DNA of 64,000 nt from contig JAKQHS010000019.1 of the NCBI GenBank assembly GCA_029557915.1, forward strand, positions 62,001 to 126,000. The letters are read 5' to 3'. The notes beneath the pieces were generated by a model. It searched no databases. It had not been told where the DNA came from and saw only the letters and a list, made by a program, of their open reading frames with translations. This DNA is from Bacteroidota bacterium (lineage in GTDB: Bacteria > Bacteroidota > Bacteroidia > Chitinophagales > Saprospiraceae). Positions 27,086-35,364 of this stretch are shown here, one piece after another. Position 1 is the first letter of the stretch. The number at the start of each line of letters is the position of its first letter. The translations under genes were made by a program, and so were the position numbers.

Positions 27086-28191
27086 ATATGCAGAAAGTTT
27101 TGTTTATCGATCGCGACGGCACCCTGATCGTGGAGCCCCAGGACAATTTTCAGATCGATTCGCTGGAAAAACTGGAGTTTATACCCGGGGTCTTCACCTG
27201 GTTGGGTAAAATTGCCAGCCAGTTGGATTATACCCTGGTCATGGTGACCAACCAGGATGGATTGGGGACTCCTTCTTTGCCCGAAACAGATTTCTGGCCG
27301 GCCCAGAATAAAATGATGACCGCCTTTAAAAATGAAGGGATCCATTTCGCTGCCGTGCACATCGACCGCTCCTTTGAACATGAACATAAGGAAACCCGTA
27401 AACCCGGGACCGGTATGCTTAAAGAATACCTGACCGGTTCCTACAACCTCCCGGAAAGTTTTGTGATTGGCGACCGGCTCACGGATGTGCAACTGGCCGC
27501 TAATTTGGGTTGCCAGGCTATTCTATTTAACGACGATTTGGACTCGGCGGCGCTTGCGGTGGCACATCAGAGCCGTTCCTGGAAATCGGTTTATGAATTC
27601 CTCCGCCTCCGTTCCAGGGTCGTCCACCATCAAAGGCATACCAGGGAAACACAGATCGATATCCGGCTGGACCTCGACGGCACCGGTAAAAGCAGCATAT
27701 CCACCGGCCTTGGCTTTTTTGACCATATGCTCGAACAGATCGCCCGGCATGGGGAATGCGACATGGAAGTCCGCTGCAAAGGGGACCTGCACATCGACGA
27801 ACATCACAGCATTGAGGATACGGGCATCGCGCTTGGGGAAGCTTTTCTTAAAGCCCTGGGGGATAAAAAAGGCATGGAACGGTACGCTTTCCATTTACCC
27901 ATGGATGAAGCGGATGCCGAAGTGCTGCTCGATTTTGGAGGCAGAGCCTGGCTGGTATGGGAAGCCGAATTCAAAAGGGAAAAAATCGGGGAAATGCCGA
28001 CCGAGATGTTTTACCATTTTTTTAAATCCTTCTGCGACGCGGCTAAATGCAATCTGCAGGTTCGGGTCCGGGGTGAAAACGAACATCACAAGATCGAAGC
28101 CGTCTTCAAGGCCTTTGCCAAATGCATCCGCCAGGCAAAACGGCGTGACCCGGCATCGGACCTCCTGCCTTCCACTAAAGGGGTTTTATAA
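27082..28191 (+). CDS. hisB: Bifunctional histidinol-phosphatase/imidazoleglycerol-phosphate dehydratase
   Basis: 369 residues from ATG 27082 (overlaps hisC by 4 bp). N-terminal HAD phosphatase domain (residues 1-165) with FIDRDGTLI; C-terminal IGPD domain (about 175-369) with the manganese-binding HHQRHTRET, FFDHMLEQIARH and DEHHSIEDTG stretches. It carries out steps six and eight of histidine synthesis. The fused form is the same arrangement as in enterobacteria and many Bacteroidota. Confidence 0.96.
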   Translation: MNMQKVLFIDRDGTLIVEPQDNFQIDSLEKLEFIPGVFTWLGKIASQLDYTLVMVTNQDGLGTPSLPETDFWPAQNKMMTAFKNEGIHFAAVHIDRSFEHEHKETRKPGTGMLKEYLTGSYNLPESFVIGDRLTDVQLAANLGCQAILFNDDLDSAALAVAHQSRSWKSVYEFLRLRSRVVHHQRHTRETQIDIRLDLDGTGKSSISTGLGFFDHMLEQIARHGECDMEVRCKGDLHIDEHHSIEDTGIALGEAFLKALGDKKGMERYAFHLPMDEADAEVLLDFGGRAWLVWEAEFKREKIGEMPTEMFYHFFKSFCDAAKCNLQVRVRGENEHHKIEAVFKAFAKCIRQAKRRDPASDLLPSTKGVL

Positions 28192-28206
28192 GGAAAGCCA
28201 AAAAAC

Positions 28207-28803
28207 ATGAAGCAGAAAATTGCAGTGATCGATTACAATGCAGGCAATGTGCAGTCGGTGCTCTTTGCCCTCGAACGGTTTGACGTGGCGGCGGTGCTTA
28301 CCCGTGACCCGGACGAGATCCGAAAAGCGGACAAAGTACTCTTCCCAGGGGTGGGAGAGGCATCCACGACGATGGGCTTTCTCCGTGCCCGGGGATTTGA
28401 CCAATTGATCCCCGGCCTGACCCAGCCCGTTCTGGGCATCTGCCTGGGCCTCCAGTTGCTCTGCGAACATTCGGAAGAAAACGATACGGCCTGCCTGGGC
28501 ATTCTTCCCGTAAAGGTCAAACGGTTTGTGGCTACCTCTCACGAATTCAAAATCCCGCACATGGGATGGAACCAGCTGGAGCTTAACCAGCAGGATTGGC
28601 TGGCCCCTTCCATGGACCGGCAGTACGTGTATTTTGTCCACAGTTATTATGCGGAGCTCAATCCCTATACGGTAGCTTCCTGCACCTATTGCCAGCCCTT
28701 CAGTGCCGTGATTCACAAGGACAATTTTTATGCTACCCAGTTCCACGTGGAAAAATCAGGGCCGGTGGGGCTTAAGATCCTGGAAACGTTTTTGGACCTG
28801 TAA
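28207..28803 (+). CDS. hisH: Imidazole glycerol phosphate synthase, glutaminase subunit
   Basis: 198 residues, class I glutamine amidotransferase. Oxyanion strand LFPGVGEASTTM, nucleophile elbow LGICLGLQLL (catalytic Cys), and a C-terminal His-x-Glu in QFHVEKSG. It supplies ammonia to HisF. It lies 15 bp after hisB. Confidence 0.96.
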   Translation: MKQKIAVIDYNAGNVQSVLFALERFDVAAVLTRDPDEIRKADKVLFPGVGEASTTMGFLRARGFDQLIPGLTQPVLGICLGLQLLCEHSEENDTACLGILPVKVKRFVATSHEFKIPHMGWNQLELNQQDWLAPSMDRQYVYFVHSYYAELNPYTVASCTYCQPFSAVIHKDNFYATQFHVEKSGPVGLKILETFLDL

Positions 28804-28817
28804 ACGCTAAGTCAAAT

Positions 28818-29540
28818 ATGATCGTCTTTCCCGCAATCGACCTCATCGGAGGAAAATGTGTCCGACTCACCGAAGGGGATTTTGAACGCCTTACGGATTA
28901 CCAGGCGGACCCGGTGGATACGGCAAAAAAATACGAGGATGCAGGCCTCAGCCACCTGCATCTCGTGGACCTCGACGGTGCCAGGAACAAAAAAGTGACC
29001 CAGTATAAGATCCTTGAAAAAATCTGCAGCAAGACCAATCTCAAAGTTGATTTTGGCGGGGGTATAAAGACGGACGATGACCTGCGCATCGTATTTGAAA
29101 GCGGCGGGGCACAGGCCAATGTGGGCAGCCTGGCCGTCTCCGAGCCTGAAATTTTCGAAGCCTGGATGGTCGAATATGGCTCTGACCGCATCATCCTGGC
29201 TGCGGATGTCCGGGATATGAAGGTGGCGGCCCATGCCTGGAAGGAAACCAGCCCAATCTCGATTTTCGACCTGCTCGACCGCTTTGAACCTCGCGGACTG
29301 ATATACCTTACCTGCACCGATATTTCCCGGGATGGAAAACTCACCGGGGTAAACCATGAATTGTACAAGACCCTGATGGAAAAATATCCTGCCCTCCGGG
29401 TGACCGCCAGTGGCGGAGTGCATCATGTGAAGGATCTGCAGGGACTGTTGGAGATGCAATGTTTTGGCGTGATTGTCGGGAAGGCCATTTACGAAAACAA
29501 AATCCGGCTGGAGGAATTGGTTTCCTTCCAGTTGAACTAA
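28818..29540 (+). CDS. hisA: ProFAR isomerase
   Basis: 240 residues, half-barrel duplicated TIM barrel. N-terminal [14 protein letters not shown] contains the catalytic Asp; [11 protein letters not shown] and [11 protein letters not shown] bind the two phosphates. It performs the Amadori rearrangement of ProFAR. Same operon, 14 bp after hisH. Confidence 0.96.
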   Translation: MIVFPAIDLIGGKCVRLTEGDFERLTDYQADPVDTAKKYEDAGLSHLHLVDLDGARNKKVTQYKILEKICSKTNLKVDFGGGIKTDDDLRIVFESGGAQANVGSLAVSEPEIFEAWMVEYGSDRIILAADVRDMKVAAHAWKETSPISIFDLLDRFEPRGLIYLTCTDISRDGKLTGVNHELYKTLMEKYPALRVTASGGVHHVKDLQGLLEMQCFGVIVGKAIYENKIRLEELVSFQLN

Positions 29541-29550
29541 AAAACATTTC

Positions 29551-30327
29551 ATGTTAGCGAAAAGGATCATAGCCTGCCTGGACATCAAGGATGGCCGCAC
29601 GGTGAAAGGCATCAATTTTCTCGGGCTCCGGGATGCCGGTGATCCCGTGGAACTGGGCAGGCTGTATAGTGATCAGGGCATCGACGAGTTGGTGTTTTTG
29701 GATATCACCGCCACCCATGAAAAAAGGAAAACCTTGAGCGCCCTGGCCCGGGCGGTAGCCAAAAACATAAACATCCCTTTCACCATCGGGGGAGGAGTAA
29801 CTTCCGTGGAGGATGCCTCCGCCCTGCTGGAATCCGGGGCCGATAAAGTCTCGATCAATTCGGCTGCGGTGAGGGAACCCGATTTGATCAGGCGACTCGC
29901 CCTTGAATTTGGAAGCCAGTTTGTGGTCCTGGCGGTGGACGGAAGGCTGACCGAAAACGGTTGGGAAGTTTATATACAAGGGGGCCGGTTATCAACAGGC
30001 CTGCCCATGTACGATTGGATCAGGAAGGGGGTTGACCTGGGAGCCGGGGAAATCCTGTTTACTTCTATGAATCACGACGGAATGAAATCCGGCTTTGCGG
30101 TGGAAGCCACCCGTATGGTTTCCGAATCGGTATCGGTGCCGGTGATTGCCAGCGGAGGAGCGGGCACCATGGAGCATTTCGCCGATGTCTTCCGGGAGGG
30201 CAAGGCCGATGCCGCCCTGGCCGCCAGCATTTTTCATTACCGGGAAATCGGGATACCCGAATTGAAAGACTTTCTGCGTACCAGAAATATAGCTGTCAGA
30301 AATCAGCCATCAGAAGTCAGCCTATAG
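29551..30327 (+). CDS. hisF: Imidazole glycerol phosphate synthase, cyclase subunit
   Basis: 258 residues, TIM barrel homologous to his[17 protein letters not shown] starts the barrel; the catalytic Asps are those in CLDIKDG and in [21 protein letters not shown] binds phosphate. With HisH it makes IGP and AICAR. It ends the uninterrupted hisGDCBHAF run; the next 107 bp are a short repeat tract. Confidence 0.96.
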   Translation: MLAKRIIACLDIKDGRTVKGINFLGLRDAGDPVELGRLYSDQGIDELVFLDITATHEKRKTLSALARAVAKNINIPFTIGGGVTSVEDASALLESGADKVSINSAAVREPDLIRRLALEFGSQFVVLAVDGRLTENGWEVYIQGGRLSTGLPMYDWIRKGVDLGAGEILFTSMNHDGMKSGFAVEATRMVSESVSVPVIASGGAGTMEHFADVFREGKADAALAASIFHYREIGIPELKDFLRTRNIAVRNQPSEVSL

Positions 30328-30397
30328 CCATCAGCTATCAGCCCATAGCTATCAGCTGAAAGCTGACTTCTGAAAGCTGACATCTGAAAGCTGATTG
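30295..30397. repeat. Short degenerate repeat tract (CAGCTATCAGC/GAAAGCTGAC)
   Basis: Overlapping copies of ATCAGCTATCAGCCCATAGC-like and CTGAAAGCTGACTTC-like units, many of them inverted copies of each other (TCAGC and GCTGA), fill the gap between hisF and the MHS transporter. They can form several small hairpins. Confidence 0.75.
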
Positions 30398-30434
30398 CTC
30401 TTTCTTATCTTTCCCGGATAAAACTCTCGAACCA

Positions 30435-31949
30435 TTGAACAAGGGTATAGCGAAAATCATAGGGGCCTCTTCCGTAGGCACGCTCATCGAATGGTATGAT
30501 TTTTACATCTTCGGCAGCCTGGCCGTGTTGATTGGTAAAAAATTGTTTCCGCCGGATGCAGGCGCCTCCGCCCTGATCAATACCTTGGCGATTTTCGCCG
30601 CGGGCTTTATTGTGAGGCCTTTTGGAGCCCTTTTCTTTGGCCGCATCGGGGACCTGGTGGGGCGCAAATACACTTTTATGCTCACCCTGGTCCTGATGGG
30701 GGTTTCCACCTTCCTGATCGGGCTGATCCCGGGATTCGATTCCTGGGGATATGCCGCCCCGCTGGCCGTGCTGGTCCTTCGCTTGCTCCAGGGATTGGCC
30801 CTGGGCGGGGAATATGGAGGTGCCGCGACTTATGTTGCCGAACATGCCCCGCCAACGCATCGGGGAATATACACCAGCTGGATTCAAACGACCGCCACTC
30901 TGGGCCTCTTTTTATCGCTTGGTGTGATTGTCTATACCCGTTACCTCATAGGTACCGAAGCATTTAATGACTGGGGCTGGCGGGTACCCTTCCTGGTCTC
31001 CATCTTCCTGGTCGGGGTTTCGGTCTATATCCGCATTCGTATGCGCGAATCGCCTTCCTTTGCCCGGATCAAGGCCGAAGGCAAAATTTCCGTCAATCCG
31101 ATCAAGGAGAGTTTCAGCCACAAGGCCAATTTTAAAATGGTCCTGCTCGCCCTTTTCGGGGCGGTCATGGGCCAGGGTGTAATCTGGTACACCGGTCAGT
31201 TCTACGCCCAGTCTTTCCTTGAAAACACCTGCAAGATCGAATTCAACCAAAGCAGGTACATTCTGTTGATCGCGATCGCTTTCGCCACCCCCTTCTTTAT
31301 TTTTTGGGGATGGCTGAGTGATAAAATCGGCAGGAAATGGATCATGATCGCCGGGATGGTGCTCGGGGTACTGACCTATCGGCCCATTTACCGTTATTTC
31401 TACGAAAAAACCAACAGCGTGGTCCTCGAGCGGTCTGAACCGGTCAAATCGACCCCCCTGCCCCTGATCCGCATGAAAAACGACGACGGGGATTCGGTGT
31501 TTGTCAATCAGCGGATCCAAACCCTGGCCAACGGGATCAGTTTCAAGCAGGCAAGGGTGGATATCCTTTTCAGGGATCCGGAGAAGGCGGACCGTGCCCT
31601 GGGACAATTTGCGATCATCGACAAGACCCTGCCCCCCGGTCTGTTTTGGATATTCGTATTTCTTGTTTTTATCCAGATCCTGTATGTAACCATGGTCTAT
31701 GGCCCGATTGCCGCCTTCCTGGTTGAACTGTTTCCGACGCGGATCCGGTACACTTCGATGTCCCTGCCTTACCATATCGGCAACGGGGTTTTCGGAGGCC
31801 TGGTGCCATTTATTGCTACTCTGATCAGCAGTTTCCCGGGAAGCAATTATCTGTCGGGCCTGTGGTACCCGATTGGGGTGGCCCTGGTCTGTGCCATCAT
31901 CGGCAGTCTTTACCTGGAGAACAAGATAAACGTGGAAAACCGGGACTAA
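30435..31949 (+). CDS. MHS-family MFS transporter with a large central loop
   Basis: 504 residues from a TTG start; no ATG fits the conserved N-terminus IIGASSVGTLIEWYDF. Twelve-span MFS protein of the metabolite:H+ symporter family (ProP/ShiA/KgtP type) with the loop 2-3 motif GRIGDLVGRKYTF. Between about residues 318 and 400 a hydrophilic insert of roughly 80 residues (ERSEPVKSTPLPLIRMKNDD...) separates TM8 from TM9. Substrate unknown. It lies on the same strand inside the his cluster, between hisF and hisIE, without a clear terminator before it. Confidence 0.85.
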   Translation: MNKGIAKIIGASSVGTLIEWYDFYIFGSLAVLIGKKLFPPDAGASALINTLAIFAAGFIVRPFGALFFGRIGDLVGRKYTFMLTLVLMGVSTFLIGLIPGFDSWGYAAPLAVLVLRLLQGLALGGEYGGAATYVAEHAPPTHRGIYTSWIQTTATLGLFLSLGVIVYTRYLIGTEAFNDWGWRVPFLVSIFLVGVSVYIRIRMRESPSFARIKAEGKISVNPIKESFSHKANFKMVLLALFGAVMGQGVIWYTGQFYAQSFLENTCKIEFNQSRYILLIAIAFATPFFIFWGWLSDKIGRKWIMIAGMVLGVLTYRPIYRYFYEKTNSVVLERSEPVKSTPLPLIRMKNDDGDSVFVNQRIQTLANGISFKQARVDILFRDPEKADRALGQFAIIDKTLPPGLFWIFVFLVFIQILYVTMVYGPIAAFLVELFPTRIRYTSMSLPYHIGNGVFGGLVPFIATLISSFPGSNYLSGLWYPIGVALVCAIIGSLYLENKINVENRD

Positions 31950-32050
31950 GGCTAAGGTTAAGGTTAAGGCTAAGGTTAAGGCTTAACCTCAACCTCAACC
32001 TCAGCCTTAACCTTAACCTCAGCCTTAATCTCAGCCTCAACCTCAGCCTT
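31946..32050. repeat. 6-bp array in inverted arrangement (AAGGTT / AACCTC)
   Basis: Units of GGCTAA/GGTTAA on the left switch near 31983 to AACCTC/CCTTAA units on the right, so the two halves are roughly inverted copies and can fold into a long hairpin after the transporter gene. It belongs to the same hexamer family as 6261-6363 and 13196-13247. Confidence 0.9.
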
Positions 32051-32108
32051 CTCCAAACCCGGTTTCGTCTTTTTCCCCTAAGTTTACACTTCCATTAATC
32101 GCGTGAAT

Positions 32109-32447
32109 ATGTTACTGACATCCACCAATACCATTGAAGGGCATAAGATCCGGCATTACCTGGGCCTGGTGACCGGGGATACCATTATCGGCGCAAACCT
32201 GGTGAAGGATTTTTTCGCCTCCATCACGGATATCGTTGGTGGCCGGTCCGGGGCTTACGAAAAGGTGCTGAAGGAAGCCAAGTCTTTGGCGGAGGCCGAG
32301 ATGGTCAACAAAGCCCTGTCCATGGGCGCCAATGCGGTGATCGGGATTGATTTTGATTACGAAGTCCTGGGCAGGGGCAGCATGCTGATGGTTTCCATGA
32401 CCGGGACTGCCGTGATTTACGATGAGTTTGCAAAAAAGGAAGCATGA
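32109..32447 (+). CDS. YbjQ/UPF0145-family protein
   Basis: 112 residues from ATG 32109 (GTG 32103 also possible). Pattern TTNTIEGHKI, GLVTGDTIIGANLVKDFFA, then REA-type helix and ANAVIGIDFDYE, as in YbjQ proteins that form ring-shaped oligomers of unknown role. The stop overlaps the hisIE start by 4 bp, so it is co-translated with histidine biosynthesis, although no link of the family to histidine is known to me. Confidence 0.88.
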   Translation: MLLTSTNTIEGHKIRHYLGLVTGDTIIGANLVKDFFASITDIVGGRSGAYEKVLKEAKSLAEAEMVNKALSMGANAVIGIDFDYEVLGRGSMLMVSMTGTAVIYDEFAKKEA

Positions 32448-33055
32448 AAACAGACCTCAGCCAGATCCGGTACGATGCGGGCACAGGGCTCATTCCCGCC
32501 GTGATCCAGGATGAAATGACCGGGAAGGTATTGATGCTTGGGTATATGAACCGGGAAGCTTTGGAAAAAACCCGGTCCACGGGCAAGGTGACTTTTTTCA
32601 GCAGGAGCAAACAAAGGCTTTGGACCAAGGGAGAGACCAGCGGCCATTTCCTCCATCTCAGGTCTATAGCCACCGACTGTGATGACGATACTCTTTTGAT
32701 CAAGGTCCGTCCCGAAGGCCCTGTCTGCCATGAAGGATTTGACACCTGTTTTCGTGAAATCAACCTGTCCGCTGATTTTATCCAGGAGCTTGAAAACATC
32801 ATCAGGGACAGGAAAGCCAATCCCAAAGCGGGTTCTTATACCAATTCCCTTTTTGATTCCGGCGTTCAGAAAATAGCCCAGAAAGTGGGGGAGGAATCTG
32901 TGGAAACCATCCTGGAAGCCCAGGCTCCCGGAAAAGAAGCACTGGTCTACGAAGCCAGCGACCTGGTCTATCACCTGCTAGTCCTGCTTCAGGCCAAAGA
33001 TTCGTCCTGGGGGGAGGTGATCGATCAACTCAAATTAAAACACGGTGCCCGGTGA
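32444..33055 (+). CDS. hisI: Phosphoribosyl-AMP cyclohydrolase/phosphoribosyl-ATP pyrophosphatase
   Basis: 203 residues, HisIE fusion. HisI domain (1-105) with metal-binding DCDDDTLLIKV and GPVCHEGFDTCF; HisE domain (about 115-200) with GEESVETILEA. It carries out steps two and three of histidine synthesis, completing the pathway set in this window. It is separated from hisF by about 2.1 kb but on the same strand and coupled to the YbjQ gene. Confidence 0.95.
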   Translation: MKTDLSQIRYDAGTGLIPAVIQDEMTGKVLMLGYMNREALEKTRSTGKVTFFSRSKQRLWTKGETSGHFLHLRSIATDCDDDTLLIKVRPEGPVCHEGFDTCFREINLSADFIQELENIIRDRKANPKAGSYTNSLFDSGVQKIAQKVGEESVETILEAQAPGKEALVYEASDLVYHLLVLLQAKDSSWGEVIDQLKLKHGAR

Positions 33056-33548
33056 ACATCCATACCAGGCTTATTTATTTTCCCCGATAGGATATATCTA
33101 TCTGGCTCGCTCTGAAATGGGACTGACCCACGTTCACCTGAGCCGGAAGGAGCCCGGCGATGATTTTTCCCAGGGACAGGACGACCTGCTTTTGGAAGCT
33201 AAAAAACAACTGGCTTCCTATTTCAGCGGATCTCTTCAGCGTTTTGATCTTCCGCTTGATTTCGGTAAAGCGCCTGAATTCAGCCAGGCGGTGTGGCGGT
33301 TGTTGCTGCAAATCCCCTATGGCCATACTCGGTCATACGGAGCCCTGGCGCGGGACTTGGGAGATATCCGCAAATCGAGGGCCGTAGGCCATGCCAATGC
33401 GGTAAACCCAATGGCCATCATAGTACCCTGCCACCGGGTGATCGGTTCTACCGGCGCCCTGACCGGTTACGCTTATGGAATGGATGCCAAGGAATTTTTA
33501 CTGGCTTTGGAAAATCCAAACCGGGGTAAACAGACCGAACTGTTTTAG
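33045..33548 (+). CDS. Methylated-DNA-protein-cysteine methyltransferase-like protein
   Basis: 167 residues from a GTG that overlaps the hisIE end by 11 bp. The active-site loop IVPCHRVIG (acceptor Cys), the helix-turn-helix RSYGALARDLGDIRKSRAVGHANA, and a short N-terminal domain match O6-alkylguanine-DNA alkyltransferases (Ogt/AdaC type). It repairs alkylated guanine by suicide transfer. GTG is chosen because the conserved strand YLFSPIGYIYLA begins right after it. Confidence 0.9.
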   Translation: MPGEHPYQAYLFSPIGYIYLARSEMGLTHVHLSRKEPGDDFSQGQDDLLLEAKKQLASYFSGSLQRFDLPLDFGKAPEFSQAVWRLLLQIPYGHTRSYGALARDLGDIRKSRAVGHANAVNPMAIIVPCHRVIGSTGALTGYAYGMDAKEFLLALENPNRGKQTELF

Positions 33549-33579
33549 CTTTGCAATTAAATAATTAAAATAATTAATG

Positions 33580-33620
33580 AATTAAAAATTAAGGGCAGAC
33601 CATTCTTAATTATTAATTCC
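33580..33620. terminator. Bidirectional terminator-like hairpin
   Basis: A 15-bp stem (33580-33594 with 33606-33620, one mismatch), AT-rich with A- and T-rich flanks, between the convergent ogt-like and sigma factor genes. Confidence 0.65.
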
Positions 33621-33638
33621 TTAATTTTTTAATTACTA

Positions 33639-34187
33639 CTAGCTTGCCATCTTCAATTCCCTTTCCTTCAACCCCAGGGTATTGCCATAACGGTTCACGA
33701 TCTTGCTTTTCAGGTCCTGGCGGGCGAAGAAAATCCGGCTTTTGACGGTGCCCAGGGGAAGTTGCATGTCGTCGGCGATCTCCTGGTATTTGTACCCTTC
33801 GTAATGTTTCACGAATGGATAGCGGATGGATTCGTCCAGTTCATCCACCATATGAGTAAGTTCATCCATGAGGATATTGGACTCGCCCTGGTTTCCTGTG
33901 GAATTGGATCCTGAATTCAGGAAAAACAGGTTGTCGGTGGAATCAAAGAGGACCCGGGTCTTGGCTTTCTTCCTGTAATTGTTTATAAACAGGTTCCGCA
34001 TGATCGTGAGCAGCCAGGCTTTGAGGTTGGTCCCTTCCTGGAATTTCTCCCGGTTGGTGAGGGCGCGAAAATAGGTTTCCTGGAGCAGGTCCTTCGCATC
34101 ATCCTGGTTACGGGTGAGGTTGAAGGCAAAGCGGAGTAATCTATCTTTGTGCAGGTCCAGGGCGGAAAGAAAACTGGGCTGGGTCAT
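33639..34187 (-). CDS. ECF-type RNA polymerase sigma factor
   Basis: 182 residues: sigma2 region with DAKDLLQETYFRALTNREKF, a Gln/Asn-rich linker around 95-110, and sigma4 with YQEIADDMQLPLGTVKSRIF. It directs RNA polymerase to a specific promoter set. No anti-sigma gene is adjacent, so its signal is unknown. A perfect TAACTTTG -7 box and a 13-bp inverted repeat lie upstream. Confidence 0.93.
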   Translation of the reverse strand: MTQPSFLSALDLHKDRLLRFAFNLTRNQDDAKDLLQETYFRALTNREKFQEGTNLKAWLLTIMRNLFINNYRKKAKTRVLFDSTDNLFFLNSGSNSTGNQGESNILMDELTHMVDELDESIRYPFVKHYEGYKYQEIADDMQLPLGTVKSRIFFARQDLKSKIVNRYGNTLGLKERELKMAS

Positions 34188-34188
34188 C

Positions 34189-34260
34189 TTGTTTAATTTT
34201 TATGATTCAAAGTTAAACAAAAAATCCACTGTTTAGACTTTTTAAGAAAAAATTAAACAA
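34189..34260 (-). promoter_or_regulatory. Promoter region of the sigma factor gene with 13-bp inverted repeat
   Basis: The -7 box TAACTTTG (34208-34215, minus strand) is flanked by a perfect inverted repeat, TTGTTTAATTTTT (34189-34201) and its complement (34248-34260). A third TTAAACAAAAAA copy lies at about 34213-34224. Confidence 0.45.
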
Positions 34261-34266
34261 AAAAAA

Positions 34267-35364
34267 TTACTGTTGGGCTTTTCTGACCAGGCGATAGGCT
34301 ATAATTGCAAATATAATATTAGGCAACCAGATACCCAAGACAGAAGGTATATTAGGGCTTCTTGAAAATACGATTGAAAATTTTGAAATAAATACAAAAA
34401 CCGATCCAAGGGCAATGCCCAGGGCGAGATGCAGACCCAAACCTCCCCTGACTTTCCGCCCTGCGATGGCTACGCCGATGACGGTAAGGATGAGGATCGT
34501 AAACGGATCGGCCGTTCTGCGCTGGATTTCATTGATATAAACCTTGACCGGATTGAGCCCCCTGGAACGTTCCTTGTCCACCAGGGCCTGTAGTTCTGGA
34601 GTGGTCATCAGGTCTTTTTTCTTGGAATAAAACTCAAAGTCAGAAGGCAGGATATTGAGGGCCGTATCGATTTGCTGGTTTGGATGGAGGGTGATCGTTT
34701 CTACGGAGTCCTCGTAGGTCCGGATCTCATAATCCCTGATTTTCCAACTGTTCCGGGTTTCTTTGTTCCATTCCAGGAACTGGGCTTTGAGCATGTAAAT
34801 CAGGGTGGTGCCCCTGAATTTTTCCAGCCGGAAGGAATAACCCAGGCTGTCCGCGGCCGAATAACTTCTCAGGTATACTTTGGTATCCGGGGAGATGAAA
34901 AAATGCATATTTGTTCCGGTGGTAAGCCGGTCGCTGGACCTTTTGATAAACCTCCTTTCAAATTCCAGTTTTGGTTTATTGGCTATCGGAATGATAAAAT
35001 GATTGGCGATCAAAAGGATGACCGTCAGCAAAGAAGCCGCCACCAGGTAGGGGCGAAGGAGCCTGGGGAAACTGACGCCTGCGTTGAGTATGGAAATGAT
35101 TTCCGAATTATAGGCCAGCCGGCTGGTGAAAAAGATCACGGCGATCAGCGAAAAAAGGGGCCAGAGCAGGCCATTGATGAAAGGGATGTAATTGAGGTGA
35201 TACTGCCCCAGGATTTCCCCCAGGCTGAGCACCTTGGACGCATCCACGAATTTTTCTGCCTTTTCACTGAAATCAATGACCATGGCGATCAGGGTGAATA
35301 AAAAGGCCGTGAAGAAAAAACTTCCGAGGTATTTCCGGATGATATACCAGTCCAGGATTTTCAA
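34267..35364 (-). CDS. LptF/LptG-family lipopolysaccharide export permease
   Basis: 365 residues. Three N-terminal TM helices (WYIIRKYLGSFFFTAFLFTL...), a periplasmic beta-jellyroll region (about 130-260), then three C-terminal TM helices. This is the YjgP/YjgQ topology of the LptB2FG ABC transporter that extracts LPS from the inner membrane. LptF and LptG cannot be told apart here. Its start overlaps the tgt stop by 4 bp. Confidence 0.9.
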   Translation of the reverse strand: MKILDWYIIRKYLGSFFFTAFLFTLIAMVIDFSEKAEKFVDASKVLSLGEILGQYHLNYIPFINGLLWPLFSLIAVIFFTSRLAYNSEIISILNAGVSFPRLLRPYLVAASLLTVILLIANHFIIPIANKPKLEFERRFIKRSSDRLTTGTNMHFFISPDTKVYLRSYSAADSLGYSFRLEKFRGTTLIYMLKAQFLEWNKETRNSWKIRDYEIRTYEDSVETITLHPNQQIDTALNILPSDFEFYSKKKDLMTTPELQALVDKERSRGLNPVKVYINEIQRRTADPFTILILTVIGVAIAGRKVRGGLGLHLALGIALGSVFVFISKFSIVFSRSPNIPSVLGIWLPNIIFAIIAYRLVRKAQQ

